A stretch of DNA of 64,000 bases. Source: Chimonanthus salicifolius. Taxonomy: Eukaryota > Streptophyta > Magnoliopsida > Laurales > Calycanthaceae. This document shows, piece after piece, positions 10,598 through 22,166 of this stretch (position 1 is the first letter of the stretch; every line of letters begins with the position of its first letter). Where the stretch lies: NCBI GenBank assembly GCA_013350335.1, contig CM023540.1:62493195-62557194 (forward strand), given 5' to 3'. Under the pieces are notes generated by a model, which saw only the letters and a program-made list of their open reading frames with translations, made no database searches and was not told the DNA's origin. The translations under genes were made by a program, and so were the position numbers.

Positions 10598-13039
10598 CAA
10601 TTACGGTGTCTAATTTTAAAAAATAAATAAATTGATGTTTATGGAAAATTTTGGATTTTAATGGATTATTCTTAGACTTGAGATTCTAATTTTGTTTAAT
10701 TTGGTGGATGTTAATTTAGAAAATTTTATGGTCTTAATTTAATTTAGAGTTCTTAATTCGGTTCCAATTATTTAATTTCCTCCACTAGTTACAACATTAG
10801 GAAAATTGCATTAGTTTAGGAATTATGCATTTTTTTATAAGATTCAGAATCTTCACCTAAGTTTGTGGTGTTTTATTTTCTAGGGATTTTAATCGTACAC
10901 TCTAAAAAGTTCTTGCAGAAAAACACTTTAGGCCAAGGTAAGTGCCTAAATCTCTTCTTCTTTAATTTTTTTAATTTTTCATGCTTTCATGTAGATTTTC
11001 TTAAGGTGTTTGCATAAAAAAAATTGCATATTTACTTTGATCATGCATATTAGGGTATTAGTTTCATGCATTAGTCTAGTTGTTTGAATATTGTTTGTAT
11101 ATTTGTTTTGAGTATTGTATTGTTAGAATATGTTGCATAAAAAAAAAAATTAATAGTTGTTTTGATTGTGAGTATGTCTCGAGTCTTGTGTGTGTCGATG
11201 TTTGTCAGTGTCTAGTTTAGGTTTTTTTCTTTGTTGACTCTGTTCTTGTGTCAGTCTACAATTGTTGTTGTGTTTTTGTTGTCCATTTGTTTTTGCAGGT
11301 TTTGAATAAAGAGAGCCCTCTCAGGTATTTCTCAACTCAAGTTGTTCTATTATGATATTTTCTTCTAATTTGCGATGCGCATGTAGATTAGGGAACATTG
11401 AGGACAATGTTCAATTTAAGTTTGGGGATATTTGTGAGTTACACTATGTCAGTTTTGTGTGTTTTTTTAGTCCATTTTGAAAAAGAAAAAATAGTCTTGT
11501 TTTTATCTTTGAAAAAAATTGTTTTTTAGCATTAATATGTGGATACAATCTTTTATATCATGCTTTTCCGATTGAATTTTATTAAATGTATGCTTGGTAA
11601 ACTTTTACACAGCCATGTTAATATTAGCTGAAAAAGAAGAATATTCGTGAGTTGAGTAATCACCGGAAGAATACTAGTGGAGACTTATGACCTAGTGAGC
11701 TTTTGAGCCATTTGATTTTTCAGAGGGTTATAAGTAAATTCTTATTTTCTTTGACGTGCGCATTTTTTTTTTTTTTTGTTAGGTCTCATTATTCCTTTGA
11801 TTTTGGTCAAATACTGAGAGCAACATTAATTTTGGATTATTACACTTGAATTTTTCTGAATTTATTTGAAGCTAAAAATAGTCATATGAAACTTAATAAG
11901 TGGTATAGGCCATTATTTTTGGACTGTTTGATCCTTTGAAGCCTACCTATATTGGTCATATTATCCTATTAGTTCCCAGGTTTGAAGCCTTATATGAAAG
12001 ATAAGCCTGATTTTTTTTCTTGCTAGCCATGTTATCCATACCCAACTCCGGTTATGGAGTTTGAGCTAAAACTGAAATATATGTGACCTATCCTAAGGCC
12101 CGGGAAAGGTTAGAGATGATTTTATTGGGATGGTACTCTGAAAAATATGGCACTTGAGAAAAAAAAGGTCAAAGAAAATAAAAGAAAGGGAACATCCATA
12201 CATCAAAAGAAGGATATGAAAAAACAAAAAGATAGAAAAAAATGCTTTGAAAGTGTGGAGAGAAGAAAAAATAGAGGAAGACTATCCCATTTTAAAATTT
12301 GAAGACCTCTATCTTTTCTGTTCAAAGTACTTAATTTTAGAGTCTTTTTATACTTCTTTGATATGACCCGGTCCTAAGCCACGCTTTGTCTTATTAGGAA
12401 GTCCTATTCATCCTCAGTTAATATGGTATTTGAAGTGGAGAATAGACGAGAAAAAAAATTATGGTGTATTATTTTAAAAGTTCTTAGGAAAATGGCACCC
12501 ATTCATGAGATCTATGTTTTCTTTGATATTATTCATTCGTTGTTGATAAATATGTGAGATATTTGTAGTTGAAAAATTATTCCGCTCACATATACTTTTG
12601 AGAGAACTCTAACCTAATCTCTGAGCGAAAGTCTTTCTAAGAGATATATCAGGTGAGATTTGGAGTCAAAGCGCATTTTCAACGGATGCTTGCAAAACTT
12701 GTGCGCATTTTGAAAAAGAATGTTATGTTAATATTGGCTATCACACACTACACTCCAGGTATAAGTTTTGTAAAATAATTTTGGAGTTGTATGATGTTTA
12801 AATTTTTTATTTAGATATTTTTGCTGAAATTTGATGTTTGTGGGTATCATTACTGGAAGCCCTCACGAGACTATAACTCGTCCACTAGTGGTGAGCTAGG
12901 GGTTTAAAGGCTTGTTGTATATGCTAATTAAAATCCAGAGTCCATCGAAAGTGATGTAGTCTAAGATTTTTCTTTTTGTTTTTAAAATTTTTAGTTTTTG
13001 TTTTGCTCGGAGACTAGCAAAATCTAAGTGCAGGGTATT
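10598..13039 (+). other. Non-coding interior (right part) of the Athila/Tat-like element
   Basis: No open frame of note. The phrase GAGGACAATGTTCAATTTAAGTTTGGGGATA (split as GAGGACAATGTTC / AATTTAAGTTTGGGG, about 11400-11430) and the end GCTCGGAGACTAGCAAAATC resemble conserved non-coding motifs of Athila/Tat-type elements. It holds A/T homopolymer runs and nothing else recognisable. Confidence 0.65.
13025..13039 (+). promoter_or_regulatory. Polypurine tract region before the 3' LTR
   Basis: AAGTGCAGGGTATT directly precedes the LTR start TGAAGAGCAC at 13040. It corresponds to the AAGTGTGGGGGTATT junction seen in related plant elements, here with a shorter G run. It would prime plus-strand synthesis. 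Confidence 0.6.
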
Positions 13040-14931
13040 TGAAGAGCACAAGAAAATGACTATTTTACCCTTCTATTTGGACTAGTTAGCCCTTGTTTTG
13101 TATTTTTTAGGATATGTTTGAAGGGATTTTGGAAGTTTTACATGATCTACAGGGAACTATAAGATATGAGAATTCAAATGGTGAATTTTGAAATTCATGA
13201 GCATAATTTGATATTTTTGGAAAGTTAGAACTTTTAAAAATTACTTTACCACAATTTTAGGAGTTCTATTTGTAAATTAATTAATTCAAATCCATTAATG
13301 AGAGTTTGGATTAATTTATTCATTTTTAGAATTGATTGTAAGTGGTAAAATTATTTATTAGATTTTCCATACTTTGAAAAGCCCAATTATTAAGCCCATT
13401 AAGAAAAGCCCATGAAGAAATCTACATGTGTGAAGTCTATTTTCATCATCTCAAGATACATATGAGAAAATTAGAAATTTACAAGTCATTATAAAAGGAT
13501 TTTCAAATTTGCTAAGTAGATTAAGGAAAAAGAAACAAAACAAGAAGTGGAGAAAAAGAAGGTGGTAATTTTCGTGATTTAGACGTTACCTAGTTCAAAA
13601 CTGAGCTCCAAGGTGGTACATGTGTCAAAAATGGGATTTTTTACCCACTTTCCTTACACGAATTTTACTATTTTTTCCACCTCCTTGTCTTCTTTAAGCC
13701 ATTCCATATTTAGCACAGATCATATCAGCTATCCAAGTGTCCCTTGCTTTATTTAAATCTTTAAATCCAAGCCATTCACTGCACCTCCTTTCATTTATAA
13801 ATACTATCCCTCTCCTATTGAGAAAATTGAACTTGGGCAGAGAATTTCAAGGTTGGCTAAGCTTTGGAGAGGGATTGGAAAGGAGAAGAGAAGACTTTGA
13901 CAACTTTGATTTTCACATTGGGTCCTTGAGGTTGGTGATTTTAATTTTCCATTGTTTCTTCTTGTCTTTTTAAATTCTAAAATTCCAATTGTATTGTAAT
14001 TTTTATTCTAATTCTTTAATCAATAAGAGAAGGTGAGAATTAGAAATATGGTTTTTCAATTGTTCTTTCATGTGTAATGAAAATTTCAATTTTATTTCCA
14101 TCATTTTCGTGATTTTATATTGTTTATTTTTCTATGAAATTCATGGAAAGTGAGATTATTTTTGGATTGATAGGATTTGATTTTTCCAGTCTAAAGCTCT
14201 TTTTAAGAGTCAGATTATTTTAGATTCGGAATTACAAGTATAAATTTTACCTAAGCGTAAGGCCGAAATTGAATTTTCTTAGTTAAATGGGTTTCATAGA
14301 TTATATATTAAGAATTTCAATGAATAAAAGATTTGAATGCGTGTTAAATAATTTATGTGAGCTCCATATTCTAGACTGTTATTTTATTGTTAAAATATGG
14401 ATAACAATGCCTTATTGAGTCTTTGATCCAATTCCACTGTAAATTATGTACATATCTTATTTTCATTTTTTATTTTTGTTTATAAAATTCAAACTCTTAA
14501 AATTGGTGAAATAGGTTGGCAAATTAATTAATTGCATCTTAATTCTGTGCTCTAAGTTAGATTGAGATTATTTATAATTTTTTAAATTAATTTCACCATC
14601 TTAATTAAAATTAGATGAATTTTGTGTTTTCTATGAAAATTAGATCTCTTGAATAGTTAATTTTTAATTTTGGATGTTATTCCTATTTTTGGACTTGTTT
14701 TCTATTTTTAAAATGTTTTTAAATTAAAATTAGATTTCTTAGATTAGAGAATTAATCCCATGTTTAAGATTTATTTCCACGTTTTCTAAATTTCTTAATT
14801 TACATAATTCAATGGTATATTTTTCACGGATATATTTTCCTAAGTTTCGATGGGTTCGATCTCACATTCAATCGCTATACTATCTAATGGTTCGTGCGCT
14901 TGCGAGTTATAAATTTAAAATTTGTACAACA
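13040..14931 (+). repeat. 3' LTR of the Athila/Tat-like element
   Basis: It starts TGAAGAGCACAAG and ends TTGTACAACA. It is collinear with 5082-7080 apart from the deletion near 13577. The next five bases, CTCCC, are the target duplication. Confidence 0.9.
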
Positions 14932-14936
14932 CTCCC

Positions 14937-17250
14937 CCTTTGTCAATTTCATGATAAAACCTAGAAGCTAACACATTTACAATCCCACCCTTATTACAAC
15001 ACATTTGAATACAAAAAATATTACATTGTTTACATTTACTTATTCAAATGGAAAACAAGACTGATATTCACATATTCTTGTTCTGTTTGTTTCATTTCAT
15101 TTTCCTGTTCAAGTACATAAGCAAGCAAGACTAAAAAATCATTACCCATAGCTTATCCAAGCTATTAGTATTGAGAAGATTTCTCCCCCAATCTTCTTGA
15201 GTTTGATCTCTAAAAGACATCAAACTCTAAGCATAGACATTCTTCCTATGTCCATTGACTTTGATATCTTTTAGCTTTTACTAATTTCTCCCCCATTTTG
15301 TCATTCAATTGACAAAGATTAGTAGGTTGACATCGAGTTTTAAGCACCCCCTATGCTTCTTACATTTAATGCTTAACTAGGTTCTACTCAGACTCATGAT
15401 TTTCCCTTTGGTTTAGTGTACACTTCTCGTGTATTAAGATTAGTTTGTCTTAGCACAAATTAAGATTCAGCTTTACTGATTTCTTCCATGAGTGGAGCAA
15501 TTGTCCTAACATTCCTAGAGTCTTTTTCCTCCATTTTCCAAGCTGTCTTCCTCAGCTTTCTCCACCCAGTTCCCCTTTTCCACTCAGTTCTTCCTTAACG
15601 GGTAACCTAGGGCATGGGAGGAGAAGAGGAAATCGCAGAGCATCAGTGGGAGAGAAAACGATGATTTTGAAATGTCTATCGTTTTTGCAGAAAGAGACCT
15701 TTTTAACTTACTCTTTTTTATTCACCAACCAGTTGTGACCAACGCCCTGTCTGTGTCGATATGTTGATCGATATATACCGACCTGTCTCCCTTTGCGATT
15801 TTTCCCTCTTTCAGACACTATTTTGAATTCCAACAGTACCGACCAGTCTGTACCTTCGACTAGTCTATCATTCGACCTGGGTTATGAAGGAAGACTGTGT
15901 ATGTGTGTGTGTGTGCTTGTGATGTTATTAGTTCTTCAAGCCTTGCTTATACACCTTTTAATGACAGTGATGATACATACATTCACACCGTATTTGTGCC
16001 TTTGAAGATTCGATTCACCATTTTGAAAGTAGGCACAAACCATGAATTACAGATCTCTTTTCTTGGATCCAAATTAATCCAAATTCACCAAGTTAAGTAT
16101 ATTGTCTAAGTGTGTGATGTCATGAGATGCGGCATTTTCAGGATTTAGCAAAGGAAATGTGTCTATGAACACAAATCATTCCACATAATGTATGAATTAA
16201 TGAATATTGGAATGAAACACAAAGAACACTAATCATACAATCATTTCCTGATTTCAATACATTGATCAAGCACACGGAAATGCAATATGACACTACACAC
16301 ACAACTCTTATGCCTGTTATCATGTTATTATCCAAAATATGATAAACATATTTACCATTATTTCAAGTATACTCCAATTCCTTGAAAGAGTTGGTACATA
16401 AATGGATTTAGACAAGCACTTTTGGTATGTCACACCAAAGATAATCCATTTAAAGGCATAGAGCATGTTTCATTCCACCTGGGATTCACAAGTGTATGAA
16501 CTTGGAATGAAACGTCACTGTGTATGAATACCATACACACCCTATACATGAGAGGTAATGCACACACTACATTCATTTCCTAAAGATGCACAAGCCACAT
16601 GGCATATGAAATGAGATAAGTATATTCCAATACAAGAGTGCATACCAACATGTATAACACATATCTTATAATGGATCAATCCAACAATAAAAAAAGAACA
16701 TGGATTGAATGTAAGATGTTGATTCCAAAACATGTTCCAAATGTGGTCCCAACAATGGTATCCCTTCACACATTTGAACCTAACATTGTGAGACTTGGAA
16801 TCTATGTTCACAATTCCGTGATGGACTTTTGTCAAATCTGGTTTAGCAATGGGTGCCTTCCCATTTGATCATATGGTTCTACTTTCCAGATTTTGTACCA
16901 TGATGTTAGTCTCTAAAACATCTCGGTACTTGGCCTTATAGGATACTTGGAGGTTACTACCTTCTTCAAGTTCCTTCCTCGGTCCTCTTATTCTCTTACA
17001 GGATATAACTTGGACTTTTTCAATGGATAAAATTACCCAATCACCTATATTTTTAGCTCACAAATTTATTGATAGGTGATGTTATCCATTAGGCTAGAAG
17101 AGGCGATTTTTCAGTGGATTCTTTCAGCCTATTTTGTTGTTTTATGTCTTTTAAATATTTTGACAGCATATCATGAAACAACACTGATGATTGTTACATA
17201 TGTTTGTTTTACTTACATAGCTAATTCATCACAAGCCCAAGCAGTTTCTA
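14937..17250 (-). mobile_element. SIRE-like 3' interior, copy 1
   Basis: It starts with CCCTTTGTCAATTTCATGA, the reverse complement of the purine-rich tract region, and is collinear with 19856-22166 over about 2.1 kb. No open frame survives that I recognise. It has a GT microsatellite near 15897-15922. The last ~190 bp (17060-17250) have no match in the second copy and show nothing recognisable. Confidence 0.65.
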
Positions 17251-17498
17251 ATGTTACCCAGAACAACCTGTCGCCCCATTACCGAGGGGTCGGTCCTGGT
17301 ACTCTCGATCGGTTTTTGATTGCTGATATGTCAGTTTCTTCGACAGTCCATAAGAGTTCAAGGTTTCAGAACTCCAGATCTTGATCAACGAGTCGTTGAC
17401 CACGAGGGGTAGTTTTAGTCTTTCACCAAGGGGTCAGTGCATACGAGACTCTCGATTAGAGGCAAACCCAAAATGACAGTTTGATGTTCCAAAACCTA

Positions 17499-19470
17499 GG
17501 CTGCGTTTAGATGGGGGGTAAGAGGGGATAACCCCCGTTACCCCTTGTTACCCTCATTTGGTAACAAGGGGGTAAGGGTAAAAATTTGAATTTTTACCCC
17601 TCTAGTCACCATTTTGAATACCCCCATGGGGCTTAGGGTATTCATTATTGAATACCCCTCCTTACCCTCCCTTTTGCTCTTTTATGAGTTTTTTTTTTTA
17701 CATTTTATTTATTTATTTATTTTGGTTAGTACTTGGCTTTTATTTTTTTTTTTTAAAAACACTCCATTATTTCCATTTGATAAATTTCATATCACCAAAC
17801 AACAAATTATATTTTTTTATGAAGAGATGTGTAGAAATTTTTTATTCATTTATTGAAATTTAAAATAATAATAGTGGTTTTTTATTTATTTTTTATTTTT
17901 TAAGGAAACCTTTCCCCTATTTATCCCGTGCCTTCCTCTATTTTTCAATTATATATTATATAATTGAAAATTTAATAGATTTCAAATAATTAGCAATTTA
18001 TTTTTTATATTATATAGATTTTCTACATGATGCATTTGGATGAGGAGTAATTTTTTACAGGGGTTACCCTCGAGTAGGGGTAACTTGACATATTAACAAT
18101 TTTAGAATAATTAATAATTTTATTTAATCCATATAATATAAAAATAAAAAGAAAATTTTCTTAAACGTATTTGTCAAAATGTTCTATTTTTAAGGGTGAT
18201 TCTGTCGAAATTTCGATAGTGTCTCAAAACTCTGAAAAAGTTTGAGGTTTATGATAATCGCTTTCAGAGTAATTAACAATTTATTCTTTTAGAAGATTAT
18301 TTTAAAAATGTGTCAACATTTTCAACGTGATACATTTGTGTGAGGGGTAAATTTTTACAGGGGTTACCCTTGAGCATGGCTTAATTGTAAGTAGGGGTAA
18401 ACTGACATATTAACAATTTTATGAGAACTAATAATTTTATTAAATCTATATAATATAAAAAAAGAATTCTGCAGCATTTTCAACGTGATGCATTTGGGTG
18501 AGGGGTCAACTTTTATAGGGGTTACCCTTGAGTAGGGGTAATTGTAAGTAGGGGTAAACTGACATATTAACAATTTTATGAGAATTAATAATTTTATTAA
18601 ATCTATATAATATAAAAATAAAATCTGCAACATTCAACGTGATGCATTTGGGTGAGACGTAAATTTTTACATGGGTTACCCTTGAGTGTGGTAAACTAAC
18701 ATCTTAACAATTTTGTGAGAATTAATAATTTTATTAAATCTATATAATATAAAAATAAAATTTCTACAACATTTTCAACGTGATGCATTTGGGTGAGGGG
18801 TAAATTTTTACAGGGGTTACCCTTGAGTAGGGGTAAACTGACATATTAACAATTTTATGAGAATTAATAATTTTATTAAATCTATATAATATAAAAATAA
18901 AAATAAAATTTTCTAAAACATATTTGTCAAAATATTCTATTTTTAAGGAGTTCAGCCCATGACAATTTTTAATATTAATTTTATATTTATTGTGATTTAT
19001 TAAACTATTATAATAGTTTATTATATTATATATTTCATGTTACCAATGAACAAATTATATTTTTTTATAAAGAGATATGTTGATATTTTTTTATTCATTT
19101 ATTGGGATTTAAAATAATAATATCTATTTTTTTCTTTATTTATTTTTTTACTGTTAGAATGCAAGTATTCATTTTAAATTTTAGTTATAAAAAAAGAATC
19201 TATAAAAATTAGATAATATTGGATTTACTTAATGAATATTATTTAATAATTATATTTTATAAAATTTCTCATAAAATTGTTTATATATTAGGTTACCCCT
19301 GCTAATAGTTACCAAACAAGATTTTTTACCTTTAGGGTAAGTTCTTACTTTACCACTGTAATTACCAAATAAGATAAGGGTAACTCCCTTTTCAAAGGTG
19401 ACCCCTACTCAAAGGTGACCCCTACTCAGGGGTAACCCCTATAAAAATTACCTCCCATCCAAACGCAACC
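17499..19470. mobile_element. Harbinger-like non-autonomous DNA transposon, 1972 bp
   Basis: It is bounded by terminal inverted repeats of about 23 bp: the left begins GGCTGCGTTTAGATGG and the right, reversed, begins GGTTGCGTTTGGATGG (3 differences over 23). CTA at 17496-17498 and 19471-19473 is a 3-bp target duplication, as in PIF/Harbinger elements, though CTA is not their preferred TWA. The related LTR at about 4690 shows the same site without the insertion. No transposase frame is present; the interior is AT-rich with GGGGTTACCCC motifs and tandem repeats. Confidence 0.8.
18010..18905. repeat. Tandem repeats of ~145 bp inside the DNA transposon
   Basis: GTGATGCATTTGGGTGAGG and the following GGGGTTACCCTTGAGTAGGGG recur near 18030, 18330, 18487, 18638 and 18780. 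Between them lies a shared AT-rich stretch with TAATAATTTTATTAAATC. The three rightmost units are about 142-152 bp apart; the left ones are more divergent. Confidence 0.85.
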
Positions 19471-19855
19471 CTAATGTCATTCAGGCTGACCACGATGTGT
19501 CGATCCTGACTGCACCGAGAGGTCGGTGAGATAAGATTGGTCGAGCTGATAGTGAAACGAAATACATATTTCCATGTTGAGTTCCAATTCATTGTCAACT
19601 TTCCTCTCTAGGCTTTTATGATTTAACCATTTGTTCCACTAAGCCTAAGGATAGTCCTCTTTAAGGTGTGGGTACCACCTAAGGTCATCTATGGCCAACA
19701 AACCTGTTTTGTGATTGCCATTACGATGAGCTTTAATCCGGTGGAGCATTATCTTTACTCTTGATCATCTTGGGTCTTCAAGCTTCTGGCAAGTGATTCT
19801 TTCTGAGTCGTGGAATTGACAAATATAGGGTCTTGGCCAAGCCGAGGCACTAACA

Positions 19856-22166
19856 ATCTCCCCCTTTGTCAATTTCATGACAAAACCTAGAAGCTAACCC
19901 ATTTACAATCCCACTCTTATTACAACACATTTGAATACAAAAATATTAAATTGATTACATGTACATATTCAAATGGAAAACAAGACTATGGTCTTCGCAT
20001 ATTCTTATTCAGCTTGCTTCATTTCATTTTCCTGTTCAAGTACATAAGCAAGCAACAATAGAAAATCATTAGAGAGGTTAGTCCCAAAAGATAAATATGC
20101 ATTAATGGACTAAACAAGATTTGTATTTAAGCTCCCCCATACTTTCTGATTTCATAGTGACCAACACTACCCATAGCTAATCCAAGCTATCAATGTCATA
20201 GCTAATCCAAGCTATTAGTGTTTAGAAGATTTCTCTCCCAATCTTCTTGAGTTTGATCTCCCAAGCATAGACATTCTCCTATATCTAGCACTTTGATGTC
20301 TTCTAGCTTCTACTAATTTCTCTACCATTTTGTCATTCAATTGCCAAAGATGAGTAGGCTGACATCGAGTTTTAAGCACTCCTCCATGCTTCTTCGCATT
20401 TAGTGCTTGACTAGGTTTTACTGAAACTCATGGTTTTCCCTTTTAGTTTAATGTACACTTCTCGGTTATCAATATTAGTTTGTCCCTGCACAAACTAAGA
20501 TTTCAGCTTTGCTGATTTCTTGAATGAGTGGAGCAATTGTCCTAGCATTCCTAGATTCTTCTCCCCCATTCTTCAAGATGTCTCCCTTCGCTTACACGAC
20601 CCAGGTCCCCCATAAACTTAACAGCCTCTAAGTTTATTTTCTCCAAGATTTCAGTTTAAGCTTGCATTATTTTCCTCCTTAAACTGTCGTAACTAGTGAT
20701 GAATACTAATCAACACATATTTTGTGCTCCCCATTCTCTAGAGTATGTGTAATTACACAGCTAGATTTTTATCTCTCTAATATGCCAATACAAAAACAAT
20801 TTATCAAAACCTGCATGTTAGACTATTTTACAAAATCATTGTCCCTTGTCATTTTCCACCGCTAGGGGAGAAGGGAATGTGCTTGAGCTTACTCGATTAA
20901 TTAAAATCATAGAATCCGTAATTTTCAAGTTACTGGAGACTGGGAAACTAGAAGCCCTCTGGTTTTTCAGGCAACATTTTGCTCTGGGAGATCCTAACGA
21001 CTGGTCTAGGGCACGGGGAGGAGAGGATGAAATCACTAGAGCACAGCGGGAGAGGAAACAATGATTTTGAACTGATCAATCGTTTTAGCAGAAAGAGTCA
21101 TTTTTAACTTACTCTTTCTGACTCACCGACCGGTCGGGACCAACGACCAGTCTGTGACGATATGTCGATAATTATCGACCTGTCTTCCTTTGAGATTTTT
21201 TCCCCTTTCAAACAGTGTTCTGAAATCCACCAGTATCGACCTGTCTATTCCTCCGACTAGTCTATCGTTCGACCTGGGTTATGAAGGAAGACTGGGTGTG
21301 TGTGTGTGTGCACTTATGATGTTCATAATTTTTCAAGTTTTGCTTATACACCTTTTAATGCCAGTGATGATACATACATTCACACCGTATTTGTGCCATT
21401 TGAAGATTCGATTCACCCTTCTGAAAGTAAGTACAAACCATGGATTACGAATCTCTTTTTTGGATCCAAATCACTCCAAGATTCTTGGACACATTTAATT
21501 CACTAAGTTAAGTATATTGTCCAAGTGTGTGATGTCATTAGATGCGGCATTTACAGGCTTTAGTAAGGCAAGACATATATGAACATAATTCATTCCACTT
21601 AATGTACAAATTGATTTATATTGGAATGAAACTCAAGGCACACTAGTCATGCATTCATTTCCTAATTTGAGTACTGATCAAGTATACAGAAATGACGTAT
21701 GACCCTACACACACAACTCTTATGTCTTTTATCATGTGATTACACAAAACATGATAAAATATTTTACCATTCTTTCAAAGGAGCTTCAATTCCTTGAAAA
21801 GATCTAGCACTTAAATGGATTATTCAATCATTACTTTTGGTTGGTCACACCAAAACAAAATATCAATTTAATTGACATAGAGCATGTTTCATTCCACATG
21901 GGATTCACAAGTTTTAGATCCTTGGAATGAAACGACATTGTGTATGTGTATTAAACCAGTTTTAATTACATACATACCCTATACACGAGGTAATGCACAC
22001 ACTAGATTCATTTCCTAAAGATGCCCAAGTCACATGGCATATGAAATGAAATGAGATAAGTATATTCCAATACAAGAGTGCATACCAACATGTACATACA
22101 AGTATCTTGTATAAAATTAATCCAACAATCAAACAAGAACATGGATTAAAAACAAGATACATGATT
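19856..22166 (-). mobile_element. SIRE-like 3' interior, copy 2
   Basis: It begins ATCTCCCCCTTTGTCAATTT next to the LTR fragment and is collinear with 14937-17060. It is non-coding as far as can be read. It is cut at 22166 by the LTR beginning TGTCACGCCC. Confidence 0.65.

Larger units (their letters stand above)
5082..14931 (+). mobile_element. Non-autonomous Athila/Tat-like LTR element (LARD-like), with a nested solo LTR
   Basis: This complete element has two direct LTRs (5082-7080 and 13040-14931), a PBS just after the 5' LTR and a purine-rich GTGCAGGGTATTTGA junction before the 3' LTR. It is flanked by CTCTC (5077-5081) and CTCCC (14932-14936), a 5-bp target duplication with one change. 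The uninterrupted target CTCCCCCTTTGTC is present at 19858-19870. Without the 3-kb nested LTR it is about 6.8 kb. No gag, protease, RT or integrase is recognisable in the ~2.9 kb of internal DNA, so it must have relied on enzymes from relatives. Confidence 0.85.
17251..19855 (-). mobile_element. SIRE-like LTR fragment, split by an insertion
   Basis: 17251-17498 plus 19471-19855 together match about 4455-5074 of the first Copia LTR, that is, the first ~600 bp of the LTR in minus sense. The right edge TAACA at 19855 is followed by ATCTCCCCCTTTGTC, the intact purine-tract junction. The rest of the LTR is missing and the sequence passes directly to SIRE 3' interior on the left. Confidence 0.75.

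Noticed and set aside
15793..16109. Frames of 70 codons and their copy at 21190-21506
   Set aside because: They are short, shifted relative to each other, and lie in non-coding SIRE 3' interior with a GT microsatellite.
22162..22166. TGATT as target duplication for the TGTCACGCCC-type LTR
   Set aside because: No matching copy or LTR end was found on the right side.
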